From Salipiger sp. H15 (lineage in GTDB: Bacteria > Pseudomonadota > Alphaproteobacteria > Rhodobacterales > Rhodobacteraceae), in NCBI RefSeq assembly GCF_040409955.1, contig NZ_CP123385.1, positions 661,001 to 725,000 of the forward strand: 64,000 nt of DNA. The letters run 5' to 3'. The notes beneath the pieces are model-generated. The model was not told where the DNA came from. It did not search any database and worked only from the letters and a program-made list of their open reading frames with translations. Positions 7,353-15,671 of the stretch are shown one piece after another. Within the stretch, counting starts at the first letter, position 1. Each line of letters opens with the position of its first letter. The position numbers were made by a program, and so were the translations under genes.

Positions 7353-10094
7353 ATGGATATTGATCAAATTCTCGAGGATTCCGTCGCCAACAGGGACCCG
7401 GAGCGCCTCGAGTCCCTGCGCACACTCTTCCGCGAAGGCGGCGCGCCGGCATCTCCCTTCTCCGCCGCCCTCCACCTCGACCCGGACGCAGCCCGCGAGG
7501 CGGGGCTTCCCTACGAGGGTGCCGCCGAGTCGCAGCCCCCGGGCGCCCTCGCCGCGCGGATCGAGGAGGCCCGGTCCAGCATCGCCTTCGATCTCAAGAC
7601 CGGCGGCGGCTTCGAGGGCCTACGGCTGGTCGCCGAGGGGGACAGCTGGCTCACCTACCCCGTCGTCCTCAAGGCCATTGCCGAGCAGCTCGCCGAGGAG
7701 CCCGATCTCGCCGTCTTCGCGCGGGCGGCGGCGGGCGACACGATGGCGGACTGGGCGGCCCGGTCGGACCTCGCCCAGAAGGTGACCGAGCTCTCCGCGG
7801 ATGCCGTGCTGCTGTCGGGCGGCGGGAACGACCTGCTGGCGCGCGCGCCGCTCGCGGCCCTGCTTTTCCCCTATTCCGACGGCGCGACGGCAGAGGCCCT
7901 GCTGGACGGCGCGGCGCTGTCCGCGCGGCTTGCCGAGGTCGTCGCCGGCTACCGCCAGATCATGTCGCAGCTTCTTGCCGCGCGCCCCGGCCTCGTGGTC
8001 CTCGCGCATGGCTACGACCATTTCCTGCCGCGCGAGGACGGGCCATGGCTCGGCGCGGTGCTGGCGGAAAAGGGCATCCCGCCGGATCTCGGGCGCGAGG
8101 TCATCGCGCTTGTCGTGGACCGCCTCGCGACGGCGCTTCAGGAGCTTGCCGCCGCGGTCCCCGGGTTCTACCCCGTCGACCTGCGCGGCGCGATCGGCAC
8201 CAGCCTCAACAGCTGGCACGACGAGGTGCACCCGAGGAACGCCGGCTTCGCGCGGGCGGCCGAGCGGGTTCACTACGCCCTCAGGCAGGCCCTCGGCGCG
8301 CGGCCGCAGGCGCGCATGGTCATCCCCGAGGAACCCGCGCCCGTGCCCTTCGATCCGGAGGATCCCGAACCGCTGTCGGCGACGACCTTCTCCGAGACCC
8401 CCGCGACCCCCGCCCCCGTCCCCTTCGAGCCGCTCGTGCCGTTCAGCTCCTTCGCCGACCGGACCCGGATGGCGCATGAGATCCTCAACTACGAAGCGCG
8501 CCGCGTGAACGGCAAGCTTGCGGTCTACCACCTGCCCGCGGGCGACGGTGGCGGCACCTACGAGGTCGCCGGGATCAACGACCGTTACCACAAGACCGAG
8601 GTGGATCACCTCGTCGCGCTGATAGAGGCCGGGCGCCATGCCGAGGCCGAGGCCTATGCCACCGAGTTCATCGCCGGCTACACCGACCGCGCCGACCGCT
8701 GGTGCGCCACGCTCGCCGTCGAGTTCTACGTCCGGGATTGCGTGTTCAACCGCGGCCCCGGCGGCGCGGCGTGGATCCTGCAGCACGCCGTCGGCGCCGA
8801 GACCGACATGTCAGTCGGGCAGAAGACCCGCGACGCCGTCGCCGTCGCCGAGCGGAACCCGGCAAGGTTGGTCGACAAGCTGCGCGCCTCGCGCGAGGTC
8901 TACGAGCGGCACATCGGACGCGACGAGCGCAGCCGGTTCTGGCAGGGGCTCGTCAACCGCTGGAACAAGGCCCAGGCCTTCGCGCGCACGCTGCTGCCCC
9001 CCGCGCCGCAGGCGGTGGCCGTGGCCATCGTGCCCCGCGTCGAAGAAGAGCCCGCCGCGGCGCAGCCCGCCCAGCCGGTGCCCGCGCTCTCGCGCAGCGC
9101 CGCGCGTCTGTCGCGCGCGACACTCTTCCAGGCGATGGGCGATTTCGTCGGGATCAAGGACAGCGTGAAGGCCCGCGTGGGCAGTTTCGAGGGGCCGGAC
9201 ATGGCCACGGCCTTCGCCTCCGGCCCGTCTCCCGAGCCGCGGCTCAACGTGCTCGGCGTCGGCGTCGGCGAAAAGGTCTCGGAGGGGCAGATGACCGGCC
9301 TCATGTCGGTCAAGGTCTACGTGCAGAGGAAGTTCCCCAAGGCCCTTCTGAGCGACGCGCAGATGATCGCGCCGGAGATGGACGGCATCCTGATCGACGT
9401 GGTGGAGATCGGCGATCTGCGCCCGCTGATGCTGCCCGACCCGCGGGCCCGCTACGATGTGCCGGTTCCCGGCTGCTCGATCGGCTACGACCAGATGATG
9501 GCCGGGACCTTCGGCGCGCTGGTCCGCGACCGGTTCGGACGGATGCACCTGCTTTCCAACAACCACGTTCTCGCCGGGGAGGACACGCTGGCGGTGGGCG
9601 CGCCGATCTTCCAGCAGGGGCAACTCGACCAGGCCGCGGACGATGCGCCGCGGCAGGTCGGCATCCTGTCGCAGGCGGTGCCGCTGGGTCTCGGCAATGT
9701 CGATGCGGCCCTCGCCTCGCCGCTGGACGGGGTGCAGCTGTCCAACGAGACGCTGCACATCGGCCCGCCGCGCGGCGTGTCGGATGTCTTCCAGGGCATG
9801 GAGCTCCACAAGTTCGGACGCACCACGCGCTACACGGTGGGCTTCGTCTCCGACCTCGCGGCGGACGTGAAGATCCCCTACCTGCTGGGCGGCGTGAAGC
9901 TCTACGAGAACCAGATCGGCGTCACCAGCATGGGCCCCGCGCCCTTCTCCGAGCCGGGCGACTCCGGCGCTCTGGTCATGAGCCGTCCCGGCAACCTCGC
10001 CGTCGGGCTGCTCTTCGCCGGCTCGCCCGCCACGACTTTCGTCAACCCCATCGCCGACGTGCTCGCCGGCCTGAACGTGGAGTTGTCCCTGTGA
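7353..10094 (+). CDS. SGNH hydrolase / muramidase-like / trypsin-like protease fusion
   Basis: A 913-residue multidomain protein. Residues 90-310 form an SGNH hydrolase (GDSW with nucleophile S98, GGGND at 156-160, catalytic pair D290/H293 in HDEVHP). Residues 370-560 (YEVAGINDRYH, DCVFNRGPGG, AAWILQHAVG, VGQKTRDAV, FWQGLVNRW) resemble the GH108/peptidoglycan-binding-3 lysozyme-like family. Residues 625-690 (LNVLGVGVGEK...MSVKVYV...DGILIDVVE) form a small domain also encoded alone by the next gene. The C-terminus is a chymotrypsin-fold protease with H738 (SNNH), D784 (NVDAAL) and S871 (PGDSGAL). No signal peptide is visible. The GTGA overlap with the next gene shows coupling. All named catalytic residues are present; substrates are unknown. 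Confidence 0.8.
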   Translation: MDIDQILEDSVANRDPERLESLRTLFREGGAPASPFSAALHLDPDAAREAGLPYEGAAESQPPGALAARIEEARSSIAFDLKTGGGFEGLRLVAEGDSWLTYPVVLKAIAEQLAEEPDLAVFARAAAGDTMADWAARSDLAQKVTELSADAVLLSGGGNDLLARAPLAALLFPYSDGATAEALLDGAALSARLAEVVAGYRQIMSQLLAARPGLVVLAHGYDHFLPREDGPWLGAVLAEKGIPPDLGREVIALVVDRLATALQELAAAVPGFYPVDLRGAIGTSLNSWHDEVHPRNAGFARAAERVHYALRQALGARPQARMVIPEEPAPVPFDPEDPEPLSATTFSETPATPAPVPFEPLVPFSSFADRTRMAHEILNYEARRVNGKLAVYHLPAGDGGGTYEVAGINDRYHKTEVDHLVALIEAGRHAEAEAYATEFIAGYTDRADRWCATLAVEFYVRDCVFNRGPGGAAWILQHAVGAETDMSVGQKTRDAVAVAERNPARLVDKLRASREVYERHIGRDERSRFWQGLVNRWNKAQAFARTLLPPAPQAVAVAIVPRVEEEPAAAQPAQPVPALSRSAARLSRATLFQAMGDFVGIKDSVKARVGSFEGPDMATAFASGPSPEPRLNVLGVGVGEKVSEGQMTGLMSVKVYVQRKFPKALLSDAQMIAPEMDGILIDVVEIGDLRPLMLPDPRARYDVPVPGCSIGYDQMMAGTFGALVRDRFGRMHLLSNNHVLAGEDTLAVGAPIFQQGQLDQAADDAPRQVGILSQAVPLGLGNVDAALASPLDGVQLSNETLHIGPPRGVSDVFQGMELHKFGRTTRYTVGFVSDLAADVKIPYLLGGVKLYENQIGVTSMGPAPFSEPGDSGALVMSRPGNLAVGLLFAGSPATTFVNPIADVLAGLNVELSL

Positions 10095-10342
10095 CCGGAG
10101 GCCCGCCCGACATGACCCCTCCCGACGCCGCGCTCAGGGCCAAGCAGCAGCTGTCGCGCCGCGTCCTGCAGGAGGACGGCGTGCAGTCGGTCGGGCTGCG
10201 CAGGTCGCAGGACGGCGACTGGCGCGTCTGCGTGACCCTGCTGCGCGGCGCGCCGCCGCCGCCCGGGCTGCCGCGGACCATCGACGGGTATCGCGTCGAG
10301 ACCGAGGAGGACGACCCGTTCACCCCGGTCACCCCGTCTTGA
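10091..10342 (+). CDS. Small stand-alone copy of the domain preceding the S1 protease
   Basis: About 83 residues from a GTG that overlaps the previous stop (GTGA); an in-frame ATG lies at 10112. The core DGVQSVGLRRSQDGDWRV...LPRTIDGYRVETEE follows the same pattern as residues about 625-690 of the upstream protein (VLGVGVGEK...VKVYVQRKFP...MDGILIDVVE). It therefore looks like a detached pro- or inhibitor-like domain. A role as intramolecular-type chaperone or inhibitor of the upstream protease is my inference from the duplication and coupling. Confidence 0.65.
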   Translation: MTGGPPDMTPPDAALRAKQQLSRRVLQEDGVQSVGLRRSQDGDWRVCVTLLRGAPPPPGLPRTIDGYRVETEEDDPFTPVTPS

Positions 10343-10379
10343 TTGAAGCCAGCCGGACATATTTCGAGAAGGAATTTTC

Positions 10380-11669
10380 ATGATGAACAGACAGCAGATG
10401 GGCGAGAGCCTGAACCTCAAGATCAAGATGATCCCGGTCGGCCAGAAGAACCGACCTGGCACCCGGATCGCGGCCACGTCGATCACCCTGCACAACACCT
10501 CGAACACCGGGGCCGGGGCGGATGCCGCGGCCCACGCCCGCTTCGTCACCGAGACCGGGTTCTACACGCTTGCCAGCGGCAGGAAGAACTGGGTCTCGTG
10601 GCATTACACGGTCGATGACAAGGAGTGCTACAAGCACCTGCCGATCAACGAGAAGGCGTGGCACGCGGGCCCGGCCAACGCCTCGAGCATCGGGATCGAG
10701 ACCTGCATGAATGCGGGCATCGACCAGGCGGCGGCGGATGACCGGCTCGCGCGGCTCGTCGCCGTGCTGCGCTTCGACCTCGGGCTGCGGCGCTCCGACA
10801 TCAAGTCGCACCGCGACTGGACGGGCAAGAACTGCCCGATCCTCCTGCTGCCGAAATGGGACAGGCTGATGGACCGGATCGACCACTACGTCGCCGAGAT
10901 CGAGGCGGCCGAGGGCGCCTCGCCGCAGATCGCCTTCGGCGTCGCGGAGGCCGACGAGGGCATCGACACCGACACCGATCACGAGGCCATGGCGCTCGCC
11001 GTGTCCGGCGCGGCACCCGCGCTCGCCACCCCGGCGATCGCAAGCCCGGTTCCCGTCGCCCCGGCGCAGGAGGGCTACGGCGCGATCGACCCGATGACCA
11101 TGGACCCGGACGAGCCGGACGAGGGCTTTGTCTACTGGCCGCAATCGATCCTCGCCTATGACGACCGCGCCGCGGTCGAGGAGGTGATCACCGCCTCGGC
11201 CTTCTCGACCTTCACCAGCTACAAGGCGGAATTCGCGGCCTCCTACCAGGACATGCACATCCGCAACTTCAAGCCGCACGAGTTCCTGACCATGGGCGGC
11301 TCGAACAGCAACCCGAGCGCGCGGTGCTACAACAAGAACTCCCTGCCGCCGCGGGCGCTCTGGCCCAATATGCGCCCGCTCGCCCGCGCGCTGGACGAGA
11401 TCCGCAACCGGCTCGGCGCGCCGGTGAAGCTGACCTCGGTCTATCGCAACCCGGCCTACAACGGCTGCCTGTCGGGCACCGCCTCGAACAGCTTCCACAT
11501 GCAGTTCAAGGCGGCCGATTTCCAATGCGCCAAGGGCTCCCCCACCGACTGGCGCAGGGTCGCGCAGGAGGTCCGCTCCGCCGGCGTGTTCACCGGCGGG
11601 ATCGGCATCTACAACACCTTCGTGCACGTCGATGTCCGCGGCCAGGTGGCCGACTGGGACAACCGCTGA
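10380..11669 (+). CDS. N-acetylmuramoyl-L-alanine amidase / M15 peptidase fusion
   Basis: A 429-residue bifunctional wall hydrolase. Residues 25-165 are an Amidase_2 domain (ITLHNTSNTGAGADAAAHARFV, WHYTVDD, WHAGPANASSIGIE and the zinc-site end SHRDWTGKNCP), which cleaves the glycan-peptide amide bond. A linker with Ala/Pro stretches follows. Residues about 295-429 form a peptidase M15 domain (FKPHEFLTMGG, SVYRNPAYNGCLSG, SFHMQFKAADF, FVHVDVRG), with the H-x6-D and HxD zinc ligands visible, cleaving D-Ala peptide bonds. AAGGA lies before the ATG. No signal peptide is present, as in phage endolysins and some exported effectors. It sits 37 bp after the small gene, so it is probably in the same operon. 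Confidence 0.88.
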   Translation: MMNRQQMGESLNLKIKMIPVGQKNRPGTRIAATSITLHNTSNTGAGADAAAHARFVTETGFYTLASGRKNWVSWHYTVDDKECYKHLPINEKAWHAGPANASSIGIETCMNAGIDQAAADDRLARLVAVLRFDLGLRRSDIKSHRDWTGKNCPILLLPKWDRLMDRIDHYVAEIEAAEGASPQIAFGVAEADEGIDTDTDHEAMALAVSGAAPALATPAIASPVPVAPAQEGYGAIDPMTMDPDEPDEGFVYWPQSILAYDDRAAVEEVITASAFSTFTSYKAEFAASYQDMHIRNFKPHEFLTMGGSNSNPSARCYNKNSLPPRALWPNMRPLARALDEIRNRLGAPVKLTSVYRNPAYNGCLSGTASNSFHMQFKAADFQCAKGSPTDWRRVAQEVRSAGVFTGGIGIYNTFVHVDVRGQVADWDNR

Positions 11670-11677
11670 GCCGGGCC

Positions 11678-11699
11678 GCGGCGGCCTGCGGGCCGCCGC
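11678..11699. terminator. Bidirectional hairpin between convergent genes
   Basis: A 9-bp GC stem (GCGGCGGCC/GGCCGCCGC, 4-base loop) in the 42-bp gap between the amidase gene and the dihydroxyacetone kinase gene. There is no T-run, so efficiency is uncertain. Confidence 0.55.
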
Positions 11700-11711
11700 T
11701 CTGCATCGCAC

Positions 11712-13334
11712 CTAGGCCGAAAGGCTCTCGAAGAGCCGCGCCACCGCCTCGGCGCCCGGGTCGACCTGCCCCTTGAGCTGGTCGGCGTTGATATAGGCCG
11801 AGCGCCCCGCCTTGGCCGTCGCCATCTCCGCCGTCCGGTTCGCCCCGGCCCGCGCCGCGCGCGCCGCCTCGTCGAGTCCCGAGGCGAGGTGCTCGAGCGC
11901 CGGCTGCAGCGCGTCGATCATGGTGCGGTCACCGGGCCGGGCGCCGCCGATCTCCTGCATCCGGTCGAGCCCCGCGTTCAGCGCCTCGCGCAGCGACTGC
12001 CCGCTCGAGGCGGCGTCCCCCGCGGCGGCGAAGAAGATCGCCAGCAGCACGCCCGACGAGCCACCCATGGTCTGGCTCAGCTCGAGCCCGATGGCGCGGT
12101 AGAGCTGGGTGTGATCCGCGAGCGGCAGGCGGTCCATCGCCCCGAGCAACGCCCGCGCCGCGCCGGCCAGCGTCGAGCCGGTGTCGCCGTCTCCGGCCCG
12201 GGCGTCGAGCGCGTTGAGATCGTCCTCGGCCTTGATGAACACCTCGCAGCAGCGCTGCAGGAACTTGCGCGTCGCCGGGTGGTCCGAGGCGAGCGGCCGG
12301 ATCGGGCGCAGTCCGTCGGGCAGGTCGATCACCTCGACCGGACCCAGCGCCGAAAGCCCCGGCCATGCCGACAGCGGCACCGGCGATTTCAGCGCCATGA
12401 GGTCCTCGGTTCCTGCCGGGTAGACCGAGACCGAGAAGCCGCGCATCTCGAGAGAGGTCATCATCGGCGCCGGGCCGATGATGTGGTGCAGCGCCCCGCC
12501 GATGGCGGACTTGCCAAGCTCGTAGGCGAGGATCTGCATCTCGAGCACCGAGGCGCCGCCGAGGTTGTTCAAGAGCGCGACATGCGGCTTCTTGAGGTCC
12601 ATGTGCTCGGCAAGCCGCGAGGCCACCATCTCCATCGCGCCGCGGGCGTGGACGTAGTCGACCTGCTCGGCCCCGGCCTCGCCGTGGATGCCGAGCCCGA
12701 GCTCGGCCTTGCCCGGCTGGATGCGCGCCTCCTTCGGCGCGCCCGGGACGGTGCAGGTGTCGAGCGACATGCCGATGGTGCGCGTCGCGCCGATAACCCG
12801 CTCGGCGGCCGCCTTCACGCTGGCAAGATCGGCGCCGTTCTCGGCCAGCGCCCCGGCGATCTTGTGCACGAAGAGCGTGCCGGCCACGCCGCGCGCCTGC
12901 GGCAGGTTCGGCAGCGCGATGTCGTCGTCGACGATCACCATTGCGACGTTGAGGCCGAAGGCCCGCGCCCTCTCGGCGGCGAGGCCGAAGTTCAGCCGGT
13001 CGCCGGTGTAGTTCTTGACGATGAGCAGGCAGCCCGCCGGGCCGGTGACCGCGAGGATCCCCGCCAGCACCGCATCGACCGAGGGCGAGGCGAAGACATC
13101 GCCGCAGATCGCCGCGGTCAGCATCCCCTCGCCGACGAAACCGGCGTGGGCGGGCTCGTGCCCCGAGCCACCGCCCGAGACGAGCGCGACCTTCGACTTG
13201 TCCCAGCCCGAACGCAGCACCACGCGGATATGCGGGTAGCCGTCGAGCCGGGCGAGCCGCCCGCCCGAGGCCGAGACCACCCCGTCCACCGCCTCGGCAA
13301 CGATGTCTTCCTTCAGGTTGATGAACTGGCTCAT
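11712..13334 (-). CDS. Dihydroxyacetone kinase family protein (DhaK-DhaL fusion)
   Basis: A 540-residue ATP-dependent ketose kinase. The N-terminal DhaK domain (about 1-330) has the GGGSGHEPAHAGFVG substrate loop, VKNYTGDRLNF and the GIHGEAG segment with the histidine that binds the substrate carbonyl. The C-terminal DhaL domain (about 350-540) has ALDARAGDGDTGSTL, which binds ADP/Mg, and the QTMGGSSGVL motif. Members phosphorylate dihydroxyacetone, and homologues act on erythrulose. Being last in an ABC importer operon suggests it phosphorylates the imported sugar or a product of it. The start has GAGGAG upstream. The true substrate is not readable from sequence. Confidence 0.88.
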   Translation of the reverse strand: MSQFINLKEDIVAEAVDGVVSASGGRLARLDGYPHIRVVLRSGWDKSKVALVSGGGSGHEPAHAGFVGEGMLTAAICGDVFASPSVDAVLAGILAVTGPAGCLLIVKNYTGDRLNFGLAAERARAFGLNVAMVIVDDDIALPNLPQARGVAGTLFVHKIAGALAENGADLASVKAAAERVIGATRTIGMSLDTCTVPGAPKEARIQPGKAELGLGIHGEAGAEQVDYVHARGAMEMVASRLAEHMDLKKPHVALLNNLGGASVLEMQILAYELGKSAIGGALHHIIGPAPMMTSLEMRGFSVSVYPAGTEDLMALKSPVPLSAWPGLSALGPVEVIDLPDGLRPIRPLASDHPATRKFLQRCCEVFIKAEDDLNALDARAGDGDTGSTLAGAARALLGAMDRLPLADHTQLYRAIGLELSQTMGGSSGVLLAIFFAAAGDAASSGQSLREALNAGLDRMQEIGGARPGDRTMIDALQPALEHLASGLDEAARAARAGANRTAEMATAKAGRSAYINADQLKGQVDPGAEAVARLFESLSA

Positions 13335-13344
13335 TGCGGTCTCC

Positions 13345-14340
13345 TCAGTGAACGCGGGCGCCGGAGGCGTCGAAAAAGAACGGGGCATCGGGGGTGATAC
13401 GCAGGGTGTCGCCCGTGCGCAGCGCGGTATGGGCATCGGTGACGGTGATCAGGTCATGGTTGCGCAGGCTGAGGTGCAGCCGGGTCTGGTCGCCAAGGTG
13501 CTCGACCCGGACCACCCGGCTCTCGGCCCCGTCGCCCTGCCGGATCTGCTCGGGGCGCAGGCCGATGTAGCGCGCGCCCGCCGGGGCCCCGGCGAAGAGG
13601 TTGGCGGGCAGGATGTTGATGCGCGGCTGGCCGAGGCGGCTGGCGGCATAGACGCTGACCGGGTCCTCGTAGATCTCGCGCGGGGTGCCGAACTGCACCA
13701 GCCTGCCATGGTCGAGCACCCCGACGTGGCTGGCCATGGTCATCGCCTCGATCTGGTCGTGGGTCACGTAGAGGAAGGGCACCCCGGACTGGGCCTGGAT
13801 GTTCTTCAGCTCGACCCGCAGGTCGGCGCGCAGCTTGGCGTCGAGCGAGCTCAGAGGCTCGTCCATCAGGTAGACCTCGGGCCGGCGCACCAGCGCCCGG
13901 CCGATGGAAACCCGTTGCATCTCGCCCCCCGAAAGCGCCGTGGCCTTGTTGTCGAGCTTGTGGGCGATCTGCAGCATCTCGGCCACCTCGGCCACCTTGC
14001 GGGCGACCTGCGCCTCGCCGAACCGCAGCAGCGGCGACTTCAGCGGAAAGGCGAGGTTCTCACGCACGGTCATGTGCGGGTAGAGCGAGTATTGCTGGAA
14101 CACCATCGCCACGTTGCGCTGCGCCGGGGTCATGCGGGTGACGTCGGTGCCGCCGATGGCGATGCTGCCCGCGTCGGGCCGGTCGAGCCCCGAGACCATG
14201 CGCAGCGTCGTCGTCTTGCCCGCGCCGGTCGGCCCGAGCAGCACGACGAAGGCGCCGTGCGGGACGGTGAGGCTCACGTCGTCGAGCGCGAGCGTGTCGC
14301 CGAAGCGCTTCGTGACATGCGAGAGCGCGATCTCAGCCAT
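13345..14340 (-). CDS. Sugar ABC transporter ATPase (MalK/UgpC type), second copy
   Basis: A 331-residue ATPase with Walker A GPTGAGKTTT, Q-loop, signature LSGGEMQR, Walker B VYLMDEPLSSLD, H-loop VTHDQIEAM, and a C-terminal TOBE regulatory domain (YIGLRPEQI...). It powers carbohydrate uptake with the two permeases upstream. Its ATG overlaps the end of the preceding ATPase gene by 8 bp, so the two are coupled. Two different ATPases in one operon suggest an ABC heterodimer, as in GlpS/GlpT glycerol importers. Confidence 0.9.
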   Translation of the reverse strand: MAEIALSHVTKRFGDTLALDDVSLTVPHGAFVVLLGPTGAGKTTTLRMVSGLDRPDAGSIAIGGTDVTRMTPAQRNVAMVFQQYSLYPHMTVRENLAFPLKSPLLRFGEAQVARKVAEVAEMLQIAHKLDNKATALSGGEMQRVSIGRALVRRPEVYLMDEPLSSLDAKLRADLRVELKNIQAQSGVPFLYVTHDQIEAMTMASHVGVLDHGRLVQFGTPREIYEDPVSVYAASRLGQPRINILPANLFAGAPAGARYIGLRPEQIRQGDGAESRVVRVEHLGDQTRLHLSLRNHDLITVTDAHTALRTGDTLRITPDAPFFFDASGARVH

Positions 14341-15430
14341 GGCGCAGCACCTCCTCGTTGGCGGCCGAGCGCAGCGCCGCGCCGGTCCCGGCGTTGAACA
14401 GGGTGAGCGTGCGCTCGTTGAAGGCAAGCCCGGTGGTCTGATCGACGCGCACCGGCTCGCGGCTGGGGATGCGCGCCTTGACCTCGCCGTGCTCGGCCTC
14501 GAGCGTGATGATCTGCGTGGTGCCGAGGTACTCCACCGCCCGCACCACGGCGCGGTAGTCCGAGGCATCGTCGAGCCGCACGTGCTCGGGCCGCACGCCA
14601 AGCACCAGCCCGCCCGCGTGACCCTCGCGGAGGCGGGGCATCGGCACCTCGACCGAGCCGAGCGTGACCGAGCCATCCCCGGGCGCGACGCTGCCCTCGA
14701 ACTCGAGGAAGTTCATCGGCGGTGAGCCGATGAACTTCGCCACGAACATCGTGGCGGGCCAGTCGTAGATCTCCTGCGGCACGCCGAACTGCTCGACCAC
14801 GCCGTGGTTCATCACCACGATCTTGTCGCCCATCTGCATCGCCTCGAGCTGGTCATGCGTCACGTAGACCGTGGTGGCCCCCATCCGGTCATGCAGGGCG
14901 CGCAGCTCCTGCGCCATGTGTTCGCGGAACTCGGCGTCGAGCGCGCCAAGCGGCTCGTCCATGAAGAAGGCCTTGGGTTCGCGCACGATCGCCCGCCCCA
15001 GCGCCACGCGCTGCCGGTCGCCGCCCGAGAGGCCGCCGACCGGCTTTTCGAGGATGTCCTCGATGCCGAGGATACGCGCCACCTCCTCGACCTTGGCGCG
15101 CGCCGCCTTGCGCCCCATGCCCTGGCTGATCAGCGGGTAGGAGATGTTCCGGCGCACGTTCATGTGCGGATAGAGCGCGAACATCTGGAAGACGAAGGCG
15201 ATGTCGCGCTGGCTGGCCGGCTTGCGGCCGACCTCCTCGCCGTCGATGTAGATCTGCCCGGCGGTGGGCAGCTCGAGCCCCGCCATCATGCGCAGCGTCG
15301 TGGTCTTGCCGCAGCCCGAGGGGCCGAGCAGCATGAAGAACTCGCCATCCTCTATGGTGAAGCTCGAGGATTGCACGGCGGTGAAGGCTCCGAAGTCCTT
15401 GCGCAGGCTGTCGATGCGGATCTGGGCCAT
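14333..15430 (-). CDS. Sugar ABC transporter ATPase (MalK/UgpC type), first copy
   Basis: A 365-residue ATPase with Walker A GPSGCGKTTT, FQMFALYPHM, signature GLSGGDRQRVALGRA, Walker B AFFMDEPLGALD, VTHDQLEAM, and a TOBE domain (VLGVRPEHVRLDD). It begins 13 bp after the small membrane-protein gene. It differs enough from the second ATPase in signature and TOBE regions to suggest specialised halves of a heterodimeric motor rather than a recent duplication. Confidence 0.9.
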   Translation of the reverse strand: MAQIRIDSLRKDFGAFTAVQSSSFTIEDGEFFMLLGPSGCGKTTTLRMMAGLELPTAGQIYIDGEEVGRKPASQRDIAFVFQMFALYPHMNVRRNISYPLISQGMGRKAARAKVEEVARILGIEDILEKPVGGLSGGDRQRVALGRAIVREPKAFFMDEPLGALDAEFREHMAQELRALHDRMGATTVYVTHDQLEAMQMGDKIVVMNHGVVEQFGVPQEIYDWPATMFVAKFIGSPPMNFLEFEGSVAPGDGSVTLGSVEVPMPRLREGHAGGLVLGVRPEHVRLDDASDYRAVVRAVEYLGTTQIITLEAEHGEVKARIPSREPVRVDQTTGLAFNERTLTLFNAGTGAALRSAANEEVLRHG

Positions 15431-15443
15431 TGTCTGCTCCGGG

Positions 15444-15671
15444 CTATTCGGGGAAGTGGCTGACGATGATGAACATCACCGTGCCGATCAGCGTGACGGG
15501 GAAGGACCAGCTGTAGGCCCAGAGGAAGAATGGCTGCATCAGCATCACCACGCCGAGGCCGATCAGGATCGAGGCCGTCATCTCCCAGGGACCGCGCCGG
15601 AAGAGGCGGCGTCCGGTTGGGGCGGTTTCGGAAGACACGGGGTCTTCGGGCGTCAGGGTTGCCTTGCTCAT
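15444..15671 (-). CDS. Small membrane protein of the ABC operon
   Basis: A 75-residue protein with a charged N-terminus (RRLFRRGPWE) and two hydrophobic segments (ASILIGLGVVMLMQPFFLWAY and FPVTLIGTVMFIIVSHF). Its ATG overlaps the stop of the permease gene (ATGA). Small membrane ORFs at this operon position are seen in alphaproteobacterial glycerol-type importers; their role is unknown. It could be an accessory subunit of the permease. Confidence 0.75.
   Translation of the reverse strand: MSKATLTPEDPVSSETAPTGRRLFRRGPWEMTASILIGLGVVMLMQPFFLWAYSWSFPVTLIGTVMFIIVSHFPE

Noticed and set aside
6921..7475. 184-codon minus-strand frame upstream of the SGNH/protease gene
   Set aside because: It overlaps the start of that gene antisense, is Cys/Arg/Gly-rich and has no domain; judged a chance frame.
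7353..11669. Prophage lysis cassette
   Set aside because: An amidase-M15 fusion resembles endolysins, but no capsid, tail, terminase, integrase or att site is visible, and an SGNH-protease fusion is not a usual phage gene. Kept as an open alternative only.
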